Below, piece after piece: positions 1 through 9,800 of a DNA stretch of 64,000 bases (positions within the stretch are counted from its first letter, which is position 1; the number at the start of each line of letters is the position of its first letter). The notes under the pieces were generated by a model. The model was not told the DNA's origin. It saw only the letters and a list, made by a program, of their open reading frames with translations, and ran no database searches. The DNA comes from Taklimakanibacter lacteus. GTDB lineage: Bacteria > Pseudomonadota > Alphaproteobacteria > Rhizobiales > Aestuariivirgaceae. The translations under genes and the position numbers were made by a program. The stretch is from contig QOZQ01000001.1 in assembly GCA_003576695.1 (NCBI GenBank), positions 1-64,000 of the forward strand, in the 5' to 3' direction.

Positions 1-445
1 ATCGAGACTCACTGTCGTTAGTTCCTCGGAGATCCATCGCAGCCTCCATTCGACAGGAATCCCACAACTAACTGATTCTCTGAGACTTTAGTCCGTGACC
101 TTCTGACTCAGTAATGAATTACGAGTGGTCTATTGACAGGCCTGGGTAATGTTTCCTGAGCCTTCTGCGGCCTTGTCGGGAGCGGATACAGGGATTTACA
201 GGGAATTACAGGGAATTTCATAAATCGCGATCCGCCCTGAGCAAAATCAAAGGGTTGGCGCCCGTGTCCCTCGCGGAGCAGGGAATTGACGGCCGCGGAT
301 CAGGAACGTGCCCGCCGAGGCCTAAAGTCCTAGAAACATGGGTGAGTCCCGCCGCCTTGTCGACGGGACAGGCACTCTTCCAGCCTGGCATTTCCCAACT
401 GCATCAGCTTCGCCCGCAATTGCAAGCGCGATGTCCCGGCGGCCT
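1..445. other. Left-edge region without a recognised gene
   Basis: No convincing coding region was found here. The only structure noticed is a short tandem repeat at 188-217. The gene to the right ends at 446 on the minus strand, so this stretch lies downstream of it. It may contain the remnant of something outside the window, but I cannot identify one. Confidence 0.5.
188..217. repeat. Three tandem 10-bp repeats (ACAGGGAWTT)
   Basis: ACAGGGATTT at 188-197 is followed directly by two copies of ACAGGGAATT at 198-207 and 208-217. Function unknown. The array is too short and has no spacers, so it is not a CRISPR. Confidence 0.7.
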
Positions 446-2767
446 TCAACCAGCCTCCATCGCCTCATCCATGACGGCGACGGCGATGTCGGCATGCTCC
501 GGCTTGAAAGGCATCGGCGGACGCACCTTCAGGACATTGCCGAGCGGCCCGTCGATGCCGACCAGGACGCCCCGCTCGCGCATGCGGTTGGCGATGCGCC
601 GCGCTTCCCTGGGTGCGGCTTCGCGCGTGATGCGATCGCCGACAATATCGACGCCGGTCATCAGGCCCGCGCCGCGCACCTCGCCGATCGCGCCGTGACG
701 CTGCATCAGCGCCTCGATGCGGCCGCGGAAATAAGTGCCGGTCTTCAGGCAGTTGTCCTGCAACCTGTCGCGCTCGATCACGTCGAGCGTGGCAAGGGCT
801 GCCGCGGCCGAGACCGGATTGCCGCCGAAGGTCGAGAAGAAATCGACGCGGCGCGCGAAGCCCGAGAGGATGGCCTCGGTCGTCACGACCACACCGACCG
901 GATGGCCATTGGCCATCGGCTTGCCCGAGGTGATGAAGTCGGGAACCACGCCCTGGCGCGCCACGCCCCAGAAGGCCTCGCCCATGCGGCCGAAACCGGA
1001 CTGCACCTCATCGGCGACGATGAGGCCGCCCGCGGCGCGAATCCTTTCGGCCACAGCCGGGAGCCAGCCCTGCGGCGCATCGAGAATGCCATGGGCGCAG
1101 AAGGCGGAATCTATATAAAAGGCGGCAACGCCATGACCGCGTGCCAACAGAGCGGCAATGGCGCGATCGACATCCGCGGCATAGAGCCTCGCGGCATCGG
1201 GATCGTCGCGGAAGCGGCCGCGATACATGTCGGGCGGCTCGATGGTTTCCACATAGGGCGGCGAGGGAAGAGCGAGGGGACCCGAATAGGGCGAGAGCGC
1301 TGCCGTTGCGTCGGTGATGCCATGATAGGCATTGGCGATGATGATGGCGCCGGTCCTGCCGGTCACCGCCTTGGCGATGCGCCAGGCCGCGTCATTGGCC
1401 TCGCTGCCGCTGTTGACGAACAGGCAGCGGTCGAGCCCCGCAGGCATGGTGCGGATCAGCCGCTCGGCATAGGCGACGACGGTCTCATGCAGATAGCGGG
1501 TGTTGGAGCAGATCTCGGCCGCCTGGCGGGCGATGGCCGCGGCGACATCGGGCTGGGCATGGCCCACCGAGGGCACATTATTATAGCAATCGAGCAGCCT
1601 GGTGCCGTCCGGCTCCCACAGGAAGACGCCCTCGCCCTTGATGGCATGAACCGGCTTCGCATAAGTGAGCTCGAGCTCCTTGCCCAGCGCCGACATGCGG
1701 CGGGCGATCAGGCTGCGGGTCGATGCCGCGCCAGGCTTCCGCCGGAAGGCGGCCAGCGATTTTTCCGGACCGGCCTTCACCAGCTCGGCAAGGGAGGGTG
1801 TGTTGGTGGCGCAATAGCGGGCGAGCTTGTCGGCCGATTCCGGCGCATGGCGCCCCCGCCAGGCATGGATGGCCAGCGTCACCGCATGGCGGGCGAGCAT
1901 CGTGTCATAGAGGGCCGCATATTCGGCATCCTCGAGCGCGGTGATGTCGCGATAGCCCGCGATGACGGCTGCCGCGGAGTCGAGAGCGGACAAGCCTTCA
2001 CCATGAGTCTCGGCCGCGGTCACGGCGAGATCGAAAACGAGGGGACCATGGATCATGTCGCCGAAATCGAGCAGGCCGCTGACGCTCTCATTGGCGGGAT
2101 CGATGAGGATATTGCCCGGATGACAGTCATGATGAATCAGCTGGGCGCGCAGGCGCCGAAGATCAGGCAGGCGGGCGATGAAGCGGGCGAGGCCGAGCTC
2201 GACCAGCTGGCGCGTCTCCCGGTCGGCGATGAGGGATGTGTGCCGGCGCAAGCCCACGGCCTGGCGCGGATCCCAGGCGATAGGCCGGTCCGCCGCCTTG
2301 TGGAAGAAACCCCGCATCGTCAGGCCCAGTCTCGCCACCATCCGGCCGGTCTCGCGCAGCAGATCCTCGCCGGCTGGCCGGTTCTCCAGGAGATCGCCCT
2401 TGAGGAAGGAGAGGGCATGGACAATATGCGGCGTGCCGTCCGGGCTCCTGACGACAGCCCGGTCTTCGCCGGTCCTGGTGCGCAGGATGCGCGGCACCGG
2501 AAGTGACGGGTCGACCGAGGCGACATGAAGGAGGGCGGCGATCTGGAGATCGACGACATCGGGGTCCTCGGTCGGATCGATGATCTTGAGAACGATGCCG
2601 CCATCGGCCCCGCCGACATGGAAATTCTGGTCGCGCTCGCCATCGAGCGCCCGCATCGGTCCCTCGGCGCCATAGAGGTCGCGGGCGATCCGCGCGGCAT
2701 CGGTCGTGGAAAAGACCGGCGCCCGCCCGGCAAGCGCGGTCAGTGTTGTCTCAGTCGTGTCGGTCAT
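446..2767 (-). CDS. Fused APH-family kinase and class III PLP aminotransferase/phospholyase
   Basis: A 773-residue two-domain protein. Residues about 20-330 are an aminoglycoside/hydroxylysine/choline-kinase-like domain with the catalytic motif HHDCHPGN (212-219) and the metal motif DFGD (234-237). Residues about 345-770 are a class III aminotransferase with NSGSEAND (452-459), DEVQSGFGR (586-594) and the probable PLP lysine K616 in SGKPM. Class III relatives AGXT2L1/L2 are ammoniophospholyases acting on phosphoethanolamine or 5-phosphohydroxylysine, and hydroxylysine kinase belongs to the APH fold. The fusion could therefore phosphorylate a hydroxy-amine and then eliminate phosphate and ammonia; the substrate is inferred only. 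The start overlaps the end of the upstream allantoate-type hydrolase gene by 4 bp, so the two are probably co-transcribed. A simple transaminase with an unrelated kinase partner is the alternative. Confidence 0.85.
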   Translation of the reverse strand: MTDTTETTLTALAGRAPVFSTTDAARIARDLYGAEGPMRALDGERDQNFHVGGADGGIVLKIIDPTEDPDVVDLQIAALLHVASVDPSLPVPRILRTRTGEDRAVVRSPDGTPHIVHALSFLKGDLLENRPAGEDLLRETGRMVARLGLTMRGFFHKAADRPIAWDPRQAVGLRRHTSLIADRETRQLVELGLARFIARLPDLRRLRAQLIHHDCHPGNILIDPANESVSGLLDFGDMIHGPLVFDLAVTAAETHGEGLSALDSAAAVIAGYRDITALEDAEYAALYDTMLARHAVTLAIHAWRGRHAPESADKLARYCATNTPSLAELVKAGPEKSLAAFRRKPGAASTRSLIARRMSALGKELELTYAKPVHAIKGEGVFLWEPDGTRLLDCYNNVPSVGHAQPDVAAAIARQAAEICSNTRYLHETVVAYAERLIRTMPAGLDRCLFVNSGSEANDAAWRIAKAVTGRTGAIIIANAYHGITDATAALSPYSGPLALPSPPYVETIEPPDMYRGRFRDDPDAARLYAADVDRAIAALLARGHGVAAFYIDSAFCAHGILDAPQGWLPAVAERIRAAGGLIVADEVQSGFGRMGEAFWGVARQGVVPDFITSGKPMANGHPVGVVVTTEAILSGFARRVDFFSTFGGNPVSAAAALATLDVIERDRLQDNCLKTGTYFRGRIEALMQRHGAIGEVRGAGLMTGVDIVGDRITREAAPREARRIANRMRERGVLVGIDGPLGNVLKVRPPMPFKPEHADIAVAVMDEAMEAG

Positions 2768-4017
2768 GATTTCTCTGGATCGAAGCCTATAATGAAATCG
2801 CGCAGCACATTGGCGGCGATGGTGACGTCCCCGGCCGTCACCGATTCGAGCGGCGAGTGGCTGACGCCGCCCTTGCAGCGCACGAACAGCATGGCAATGG
2901 GGCCGAGCGCGTTCATCGCCATGCCGTCATGGCCGGCGCCGCTCGGCAGATGCAACGGCTTGATGCCGCTTCCGCCAATGGCGCGGTCGAGCTGGCCGAT
3001 CAGGCCGGGCGAGCAGGGCGCCGCCTTGGTCTCGAGCATCGGCTCGACCTCGAGGCCGACGCCGCGCGCTTGCGCGATGCGCTCGATCTCGCCGTCCATC
3101 GCCGCGGTGAGCCGGCGCAGCAGGGCATCGGTGCGCGCGCGCATGTCGAGGCTCATGGTGACGCTGCCGGGGATCACATTGGAAGCGCCCGGCCGCACAT
3201 CGACCTGGCCGACGGTGCCGACGGCATCGGGAATGCCGGAAGCGGTCTTTTCGAGCGCCAGCGCGATCTCGGCGGCGGCGAGGAACGGATCGTGGCGCAG
3301 GCGCATCGGCACGGTGCCGGCGTGATTGGCCTCGCTCTTGAGCGTCACCACCTTGCGGGTCTGGGCGTTGATCGCGGTCACGACGCCGACCGGCAAATCC
3401 TCGCCTTCGAGGACCGGACCCTGCTCGATATGGAGCTCCACATAAGCCAGCACGTCGCCGGGGCTGCGCGCCGCCGAGGCAAGGGCGTTGGGATCGAGGC
3501 CGAAGGTCCTGAGCGCTGTCTCGACCGAGATATTGTCCTTGTCCCTGATCGCCAGATCCTGAGGCGTCAGCGTGCCGGCGACGGCGCGGCTGCCGATCAG
3601 CGTGGTGCCGAAACGCGTTCCCTCCTCATCGCCAAAGGCGAGGATCTCGATGCCGAAGGGCAGGCGGCGGCCTTCGCCGTTGAGGACCGCGATGCAATCG
3701 ATGGCGGCGATGACGCCGAGCGGGCCGTCATATTTGCCCGCGTCGATCACGCTGTCGATATGGGAGCCGAGAAGGAGCGAGCCGTTCCGGCCGCCGGCGG
3801 CAGGCGGATAGCGGCCGATGACATTGGCGGCGTGATCGGTGTGAACCGTCATGCCGGCCTCGCGCATCCAGCGCGAGACGAGCTCCATGGCGGCGCGGTG
3901 CTCGCCGGTGAGATAGAGCCGGGTGACGCCCGTGCCCGGCCGGCTGATGGCGGCAAGCTCATCGCAGCGGCGCAGGATGCGCGTGCCCGGATCGGATTCC
4001 GAAAGATAATCGGCCAT
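2764..4017 (-). CDS. M20-family amidase: allantoate amidohydrolase / N-carbamoyl-L-amino acid hydrolase
   Basis: 417 residues, the usual length for the AllC/HyuC/ureidoglycolate-hydrolase group of dizinc M20 amidases. Visible metal-site motifs are GSHIDSV (H86) with a following KYDGPLGV (D97), GDEEGTRFG (E131, E132) and GHDGMAMN near the C-terminus. The family removes the carbamoyl or ureido group of allantoate or N-carbamoyl amino acids, releasing ammonia and CO2. The divergent neighbour encodes a ureidoglycine aminohydrolase, the next enzyme of allantoate breakdown, so allantoate is the favoured substrate. It overlaps the downstream kinase/aminotransferase gene by 4 bp, which argues for a shared transcript. 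N-carbamoyl amino acid hydrolase remains possible from sequence alone. Confidence 0.85.
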   Translation of the reverse strand: MADYLSESDPGTRILRRCDELAAISRPGTGVTRLYLTGEHRAAMELVSRWMREAGMTVHTDHAANVIGRYPPAAGGRNGSLLLGSHIDSVIDAGKYDGPLGVIAAIDCIAVLNGEGRRLPFGIEILAFGDEEGTRFGTTLIGSRAVAGTLTPQDLAIRDKDNISVETALRTFGLDPNALASAARSPGDVLAYVELHIEQGPVLEGEDLPVGVVTAINAQTRKVVTLKSEANHAGTVPMRLRHDPFLAAAEIALALEKTASGIPDAVGTVGQVDVRPGASNVIPGSVTMSLDMRARTDALLRRLTAAMDGEIERIAQARGVGLEVEPMLETKAAPCSPGLIGQLDRAIGGSGIKPLHLPSGAGHDGMAMNALGPIAMLFVRCKGGVSHSPLESVTAGDVTIAANVLRDFIIGFDPEKS

Positions 4018-4144
4018 GATGCGGCATTGTTAGCGTGCCGGTCGGGGACGGCGCAAGGCACCCCTGATCACGATCATTCCAGGCCCGAAGTTGACTTTCC
4101 CCAGCCCAGGAACTACCCCCAAGGCGAGAAATCCAGAGGTCATC

Positions 4145-4891
4145 ATGCGACAGTCACTCGGCGAAACCCGCTCATCGGTCGGCCAGCGCCACGCCCTGAT
4201 CTGCCCCGACAGCCATGAGCGCACGACGCTGCCCGGCTGGCCCGGCTCCGGCATCATCATCGTGATCGCGCCGCAAATGGGGGCGAAGTTCACCGAATAT
4301 TTCGTCGATGTCGCGGCCGGCGCCTCGGGCCAGGCGCCCGCCTCCGGCATCGAGCGGTTCTTCTTCGTCCTTGATGGCGCGGTTAAGCTGACGCTCGACG
4401 GCAAGGCGCATGAGCTGACAGTCGAAGGCTATGCCTATCTTCCCGCCAACAGCGCGCACACCATCTCCTCGGCCAACGGCGCCCGGATCATCGTCATCGA
4501 GCGCAACTATGTGCCGCTCGCGGGGACGCCGGCGCCCAGTCCCGTCATCAACAATGCGCGCAGCCTGCCGGTCGCGCGGCTCAAGGGCGACGAGAATCTG
4601 CCGCTGCAGAAGTTGCTGCCGGAAGAGCTCGGCTTCGATTGCGAGGTCAATATCATGGGCTTCACGCCCGGCGCCTCGCTGCATTATGTCGAGACGCATT
4701 TCATGGAGCATGGCCTGCTGATGCTCGATGGCGGCGGTGTCTACCGGCTCGACAATTCCTGGTATCCGGTCGCGGCCGGCGATGTCATCTGGATGGGACC
4801 GTTCTGTCCGCAATGGTTCGGCGCCATCGGCCGGAAGAATGCGCGCTATCTCATCTACAAGAACTGGAACCGGACGCCCTTCGAATCCTGA
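4145..4891 (+). CDS. allE: (S)-ureidoglycine aminohydrolase, bicupin
   Basis: 248 residues with two cupin halves, matching AllE/YlbA/UGHY, which hydrolyses (S)-ureidoglycine to (S)-ureidoglycolate and ammonia using Mn. Features include the N-terminal cupin core around ERFFFVLDGAVKLTL and AYLPANSAHTI, and the C-terminal cupin with HYVETHFMEHGLLMLDG and GDVIWMGPFCPQWFGA. An in-frame start exists upstream at 4091, but family alignment from memory favours ATG 4145 (MRQSLGETRSS). The gene is divergent from the allantoate amidohydrolase gene, with 127 bp between starts, so one bidirectional regulatory region may serve both steps of the pathway. Confidence 0.9.
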   Translation: MRQSLGETRSSVGQRHALICPDSHERTTLPGWPGSGIIIVIAPQMGAKFTEYFVDVAAGASGQAPASGIERFFFVLDGAVKLTLDGKAHELTVEGYAYLPANSAHTISSANGARIIVIERNYVPLAGTPAPSPVINNARSLPVARLKGDENLPLQKLLPEELGFDCEVNIMGFTPGASLHYVETHFMEHGLLMLDGGGVYRLDNSWYPVAAGDVIWMGPFCPQWFGAIGRKNARYLIYKNWNRTPFES

Positions 4892-4957
4892 CGGTTGCAT
4901 CCGGCCGACGGACAGGCTCAAATGCCGCGACGCAACCTTACTGGAAGGGTATCCTTG

Positions 4958-5512
4958 ATGGGACGATTCACGCGCCTCAGCGGCCTTGCCGTTCTTCTGG
5001 CCGGCCTGGTGCCGGCAGGCGTTGCCGACGCGGCGGCGCAAGAGGCAACGCAGCCGGCCGATCAGAAGCAGGCGCAGCCGGCGCCGCAAAAAGCTCAGCC
5101 GCCGCGCGTGGCATGGATCGCGAGCTGCACCTCTCCCGGACGCGGCCAGCCGCAGGAATGCGCCATGGAACAGCGCGCCATCGCCAAGGAGAACGGGCAG
5201 CTGATCGGCCTTGTTTCGATCCGGGTGCCGTCGGAAACCCGCAAGCCCGTCACCATGATCCAGCTGCCGCTCAACCTGTTCCTGCCGGCCGGCGTCAATG
5301 TCGATGTCGATGGCGACATGACGCAGAACCAGTCGTTTCAAACCTGCAACCAGACGGGATGCTTCGTCGGTTTCCCGATCTCAGACACGCTGCTCAAGCA
5401 GCTGTTCAATGGCGGCAAGCTCAACGTAACCTTCCAGTATCTCGACAAGAAGCCGGTCACACTGCCCATGTCGCTGGAAGGCTTCACCGACGCCTATAAC
5501 AGGATCAAGTAG
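4958..5512 (+). CDS. Invasion-associated locus B (IalB) family secreted protein
   Basis: 184 residues. A hydrophobic signal peptide (residues about 7-26, ending near ADAAAQ) is followed by a Q/P/A-rich linker (27-48) and a compact IalB domain containing paired cysteines (C57 and C68; later TCNQTGC). IalB proteins are periplasmic or envelope proteins widespread in Rhizobiales. The Bartonella namesake is linked to host-cell invasion, but most homologues have no known function. ATG 4958 is preferred because of the purine-rich ribosome site GGAAGGG at 4943-4949 and because it begins the signal peptide; an in-frame start at 4895 lacks both. It seems to be a single-gene unit after allE. Confidence 0.85.
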   Translation: MGRFTRLSGLAVLLAGLVPAGVADAAAQEATQPADQKQAQPAPQKAQPPRVAWIASCTSPGRGQPQECAMEQRAIAKENGQLIGLVSIRVPSETRKPVTMIQLPLNLFLPAGVNVDVDGDMTQNQSFQTCNQTGCFVGFPISDTLLKQLFNGGKLNVTFQYLDKKPVTLPMSLEGFTDAYNRIK

Positions 5513-5530
5513 CGGGCCCCGCGGCCTGCG

Positions 5531-5587
5531 TCCTGAACAGCCTCACCGTCGCATGGGCGACGGAAGCGAATTGGGCGCTTGGGCCTT
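5531..5587 (-). pseudogene. 57-bp duplicated fragment of the 3' end of the TetR gene
   Basis: This segment matches 6075-6131 over 57 bases with only two differences, both C versus T on the plus strand. Read on the minus strand it keeps the TetR carboxyl-terminal frame (AQFASVAHATVRLF, against ...VKLFKSR in the intact gene), then runs into unrelated codons before a stop. It is a remnant of a second copy of the regulator or of a local rearrangement, separated from the intact gene by the palindromic repeat element. Confidence 0.85.
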
Positions 5588-5710
5588 TTCCCTCGCCCCG
5601 CGTGAGCGCAGGGCTGTCCGGGGAAAAAGTGCGAGGCATTCGTAGAATGCCCGCAAGAGCAGGGATATAACCTTATCTTTGACAACCGAGACTCAGAACT
5701 CACCTCGGTT

Positions 5711-5960
5711 TCCCTTCGCCCGTGCGCAGCATGGGAGAAGGTGGCCGAAGGCCGGATGAGGGCTCTTCGGTCCGACCTGCTCAGGTGTATGCCAACGTTA
5801 TCGCGGAACCTCGGTGCTTTTGGGGCACGTGACAAGAGCCCTCACCCGCCCTCTCGCCTTCGCGAAGCCGAGGTTTCGTCCCGACAGAGCAGATAACTTC
5901 CGCTTCGGCGGAGCAAGGTCGGGCACCCTCTCCCATCCTTCGGACGGGAGAGGGGGAAAT
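5711..5960. repeat. Composite palindromic intergenic repeat, copy 1
   Basis: The left part (5711-5773) has a hairpin built from CCCTTCGCCCGTG and CATGGGAGAAGG around CGCAG, followed by GGCCGAAGGCC and GGATGAGGGCTCTT. The right part (about 5826-5959) begins with the inverted sequence AGAGCCCTCACCCGCCC and ends with CACCCTCTCCCATCC and GGGAGAGGGG. A closely similar element lies at 61470-61636, and single hairpins of the same type at 42673-42709. The arrangement resembles rhizobial intergenic mosaic elements (RIME type), an assignment made from memory. Confidence 0.7.
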
Positions 5961-6066
5961 GATTGGACGAGTTCGACACCGAATTCATTTTCCCCGCTCA
6001 CGCGGGGCGAGGTAAGCCCTGACTCCCTCGCGGCAGTGGAGAAATGTCTGCAAGAGATTGTGGGAG

Positions 6067-6651
6067 CTACCTGCTCTTGAACAGCTTCACCGTCGCATGG
6101 GCGACGGAAGCGAATTGGGCGCTTGGGCCTTCGGCGCCCATGCTCTGGCGGTTGGAGCGCGCGCCCTCGATCAGCAGGACCAGTGTCGTGGTGAGCAGCT
6201 CATAATCGGCGACGCCGGCCGCGCGGCAAAGCCCGGCCAGCCGCTCGCGCTGGCGGGATTTGAAGTCGTTGATGACCTTGAGGGCCGAGCCGTCATCCGG
6301 CACCAGCTGAAAAGCGGCGGCGATCATCTCGCAATTGCAGTCGACCGCCTCGCGCAGGCCCCGCGCCACCTGGTCTATCCAGTCGGCGAGCTGGGCTTCG
6401 GCATCGTCGGGGTGGCGGGCCCGAATCTCGTCCCAGAACTGGTCGAATTCGCGCGTCGCCGCCTGCAGGCAGGCGACGATCAGATCCTCCTTGGAGCCGA
6501 AATGCCGGTACAGCGTCATCTTGTTGCTGTCGGCGGCGCTGGCGATGGCATCGACGCCGACACCCCTGATGCCGTGCTTGCGGAAGAGGTCGCGCGCCGC
6601 GTCAAGAATGCGGTCCCTGGGCTTCAGGCTGGTCGCGTCGCTGGGTCCCAT
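6067..6651 (-). CDS. TetR-family repressor of the adjacent RND pump
   Basis: 194 residues. The N-terminal TetR helix-turn-helix covers about residues 12-58 (RILDAARDLF, then VDAIASAADSNKMTLYRHFGSKEDL), with an all-helical ligand-binding C-terminal domain. ATG 6651 is chosen; a longer frame to 6711 would run across the predicted operators and promoter. The gene is divergent from the RND pump, with two GTTAC/GTGAC-N6-GTAAC sites in between, the usual arrangement of a repressor that controls both itself and the pump and responds to pump substrates. Its last 57 bp are duplicated downstream at 5531-5587. Confidence 0.9.
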   Translation of the reverse strand: MGPSDATSLKPRDRILDAARDLFRKHGIRGVGVDAIASAADSNKMTLYRHFGSKEDLIVACLQAATREFDQFWDEIRARHPDDAEAQLADWIDQVARGLREAVDCNCEMIAAAFQLVPDDGSALKVINDFKSRQRERLAGLCRAAGVADYELLTTTLVLLIEGARSNRQSMGAEGPSAQFASVAHATVKLFKSR

Positions 6652-6661
6652 CACTCTACTC

Positions 6662-6709
6662 TTGACAGCTGTTACTGTCCGGTAACATAGTGTGTGACTG
6701 ACTAGTAAC
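6662..6709 (+). promoter_or_regulatory. Pump promoter with two TetR-type operators
   Basis: GTTACTGTCCGGTAAC at 6671-6686 is a GTTAC-N6-GTAAC palindrome. A second site, GTGAC-N6-GTAAC, lies at 6694-6709, 23 bp (about two helical turns) further on. A -35 box TTGACA at 6662-6667 precedes them, with -10-like sequence around 6683-6690. A repressor bound here would cover the core promoter. Assignment to the neighbouring TetR protein is inferred from position. Confidence 0.65.
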
Positions 6710-6882
6710 ATATGACCACGGTCGATTTCAAGTCAGATCGATCATGGCCAGGAATGATCCGGGGACAGGGCTCGGACGGCAGCGAGAGGGCCGCCCGGGC
6801 TCTCCGGACATGCAGCACTCCAGAAGATGACGGGATATCCAATGGCTCGATCCATAGCAGGTCCTTTGACATCAGGTTCCGC

Positions 6883-9800
6883 ATGATCGGCTTCTTCATC
6901 GAGCGCCCGATCTTCGCGTCCGCCATCGCCATCATCATGACGCTGGCCGGCGCCATCTGCTATTTCCTGCTGCCGGTCTCGCAGTTCCCGGATGTGACGC
7001 CGCCGCAGATCGTGGTCAGCGCCAGCTATCCGGGTGCCAGCGCCCAGGTCGTCGCCGACACGGTGACGACGCCGCTCGAGCAGCAGATCAATGGCGTGCC
7101 GGGCATGCTCTATATGTCCTCGACCAGCTCCAATGACGGCTCGGCCAGGATCACCGTCACCTTCCAGGTCGGCTACTCGCTCGACACCGCCGCCATGGAT
7201 GTGCAGAACCGCGTGTCGCAGGCCGCCTCCTCGCTGCCGGCGCTGGTCAACCAGTCGGGCGTCACGGTCGTCAAGCAGAATCCCAATTTCGTGCTGATCG
7301 TCGACCTGACCTCGCCCGACGGCTCGGTCGATCCGGTGACGCTCAGCAACTATGCCTATCTGCAGGTGCTCGACCAGATCAAGCGCCTGCCCGGCGTCGG
7401 CGATGTGCAGATCTTCGGTGAGCGGCGCTATTCGATGCGCGTCTGGCTCGATCCCGACCGGATGGCCAAGCTCGGCATCACCGCGGTCGATGTGCAGAAT
7501 GTCATCGCCGAGCAGAATGTTCAGGTGGCGGCCGGCAAGATCGGCCAGTCGCCGGCGCCCCAGGGCACCGCCTTCGAGATGCAGGTCAATGCGGTCGGAC
7601 GCCTTTCCGATCCCGACCAGTTCGGCGATATCGTGTTGCGCACCGACCTTCGCGACGGCGCCATCGTGCGCCTGCGCGATGTGGCCAAGATCGAGCTCGG
7701 CGCCCTGCAATATTCCTCCTCCGGCCGCTTCGGCGAAAAGGAGACGGTGGTGCTTGGAGTCTTCCAGACGCCCGGCTCCAATGCGCTCGACCTGCAGAAC
7801 CAGGTGAAGAGCAAGATGGAGGAGCTGTCGAAGCGCTTTCCCAAGGGCATCGCCTATGGGATGAACTACGACACCACGCGCTTCGTGTCGGCGGCGATGC
7901 GCGATGTGGTGGTGACGCTGCTCGAGGCGCTGGCCCTCGTCGTCGCGGTCGTCTTCATCTTCCTGCAGAACTGGCGCACCACGGTCATCCCGACGATCGC
8001 CATCCCGGTGTCGCTGATCGCCACGCTGACCGTCATGTACCTGCTCGGCTTCTCGCTCAACATGCTGAGCCTGCTCGGCATGGTGCTCGCCATCGGCCTC
8101 GTGGTCGACGACGCGATCGTCGTCGTCGAGAATGTCGAGCGCCAGCTGGAAGCGGGCCTCGCGCCCCTGGAAGCGGCGAAGAAGGCGATGCAGGAAGTGA
8201 CCGGGCCGATCATCGCCACCACGGCGGTGCTGATGGCCGTGTTCGTGCCGGTCGCCTTCATTCCGGGCGTCTCCGGCCTCCTCTACAACCAGTTCGCGCT
8301 CACTGTCGCCATCTCGGTCGGCATCTCGGCCTTCAACTCGCTGACGCTGAGCCCGGCGCTCTCGGCCGCCTTCCTGCGCCATCGCGGCGAGATGACCTTC
8401 TTCCTGTTCCGCTGGTTCAATTCGGGCTTCCACTGGCTGGCCGATGTCTATGCCAGCAGCGTGCGCGGCTTCGTGCGCTGGCGCTATGCGCTGCTCGGGC
8501 TCTTCGCGCTGGCGCTTGTCGCCACCTATATGCTGTCGCTGCGCATCCAGTCGACCTTCCTGCCGATCGAGGACCAGGGCTATTTCTTCGCTCTGGTCCA
8601 GCTTCCCGACGGCGCGGCCCTGTCGCGCACCGAAGCGGTGTCGAAGCGGGTGCAGCGGATCATCGAGGCCGAGCCCGGCGTGCAGATCACCGGCGCCATC
8701 ACCGGGCTCAATTTCCTCACCAATGCGGCGCAGTCCAATACCGGCATCGTCTTCGGCATCCTGACCGCCTGGGACGAACGGCCAAACCTCACGGCGACCG
8801 ACATCGTCAATGCGGTGCGTCCGAAGCTGCTGCAGATCCCCGATGCCATCGTCTTCGCCATCGAGCCGCCGGCGATCCAGGGGCTGGGCGTGACGGGCGG
8901 CTTCGAATTCCAGCTCGAGGACCTGGCGGGGCGCGGCAGCCAGGCGCTCAACGACGCGGCCCAGGCACTGCTCGCCGAGGCGCGCAAGCAGCCGGAGCTC
9001 GATCCCTATCAGCTGTTCACCACCTTCTCGACCTCGACGCCGCAATATGTCTATGACCTCGACCGCAACAAGGCGAAGCTCTTGGGGCTCAGCCTGCCCG
9101 ACGTGTTCAGCACGCTGCAGATCTATCTGGGCTCGCTCTATATCAACGACCTCAACCTGTTCGGCCGCACCTTCCGCGTGACGTTGCAGGCCGACCAGAA
9201 TGCCAGGGCGTCCGCCACCGACATCTCGCGCCTCTATGTGCGCAACAGCGCCGGCGAGATGGTGCCGCTGAGCACGCTGGGCGAGCTCAAGCCGGTCACC
9301 GGTCCGGAAGTCGTCACCCATTACAACAACTATGGCGCCGCCCTCATCAACGGCGTGGCGGCGCCTGGCTACAGCTCGGGCCAGGCGGTCGCGGCGATGG
9401 AGCGGGTGGCGGCGCAGGCTTTGCCGCGCGATTTCACCTTCGAATGGACCGGCATCACCTATCAGGAGATCCGCGCCGGATCGATCGCCACGCTGGTCTT
9501 CGGCCTGGCCATCGTCTTCTGCTTCCTCATTCTCGCCGCGCAATATGAAAGCTGGTCGATGCCCTTCATGGTGCTGCTCTCGGTGCCGCTGGCATTGCTG
9601 GGCGCCCTGTTCGCCATCTGGGTCAGGGGCATGGAGATCGACGTCTATTCGCAGATCGGCTTCGTGATGCTCATCGGGCTTGCCGCCAAGAACGCCATCC
9701 TGATCATCGAATTCGCCAAGCGCCGGCGCGAGGAGGGGCTCGACATCATCGCGGCCGCGGCGGAAGCCGCGCGCCTGCGGCTCAGGCCCATATTGATGAC

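Larger units (their letters stand above)
5513..6066. other. Repeat-filled intergenic region
   Basis: 554 bp without an intact gene. It contains a 57-bp copy of the end of the neighbouring tetR gene (5531-5587) and a composite palindromic element (about 5711-5960), described separately. No RNA gene was recognised. Confidence 0.7.

Noticed and set aside
188-217. Possible CRISPR from three short repeats
   Set aside because: Repeats are 10 bp, directly abutting and without spacers; no cas genes in the window.
338-2506. Long open frame antisense to the kinase/aminotransferase gene
   Set aside because: It mirrors the real gene on the other strand, is rich in Arg/Gly/Ala/His in the way of GC-rich antisense frames, and shows no family pattern.
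2857-4218. 453-codon plus-strand frame across the allantoate amidohydrolase
   Set aside because: Antisense shadow; the minus-strand frame carries the full M20 metal site.
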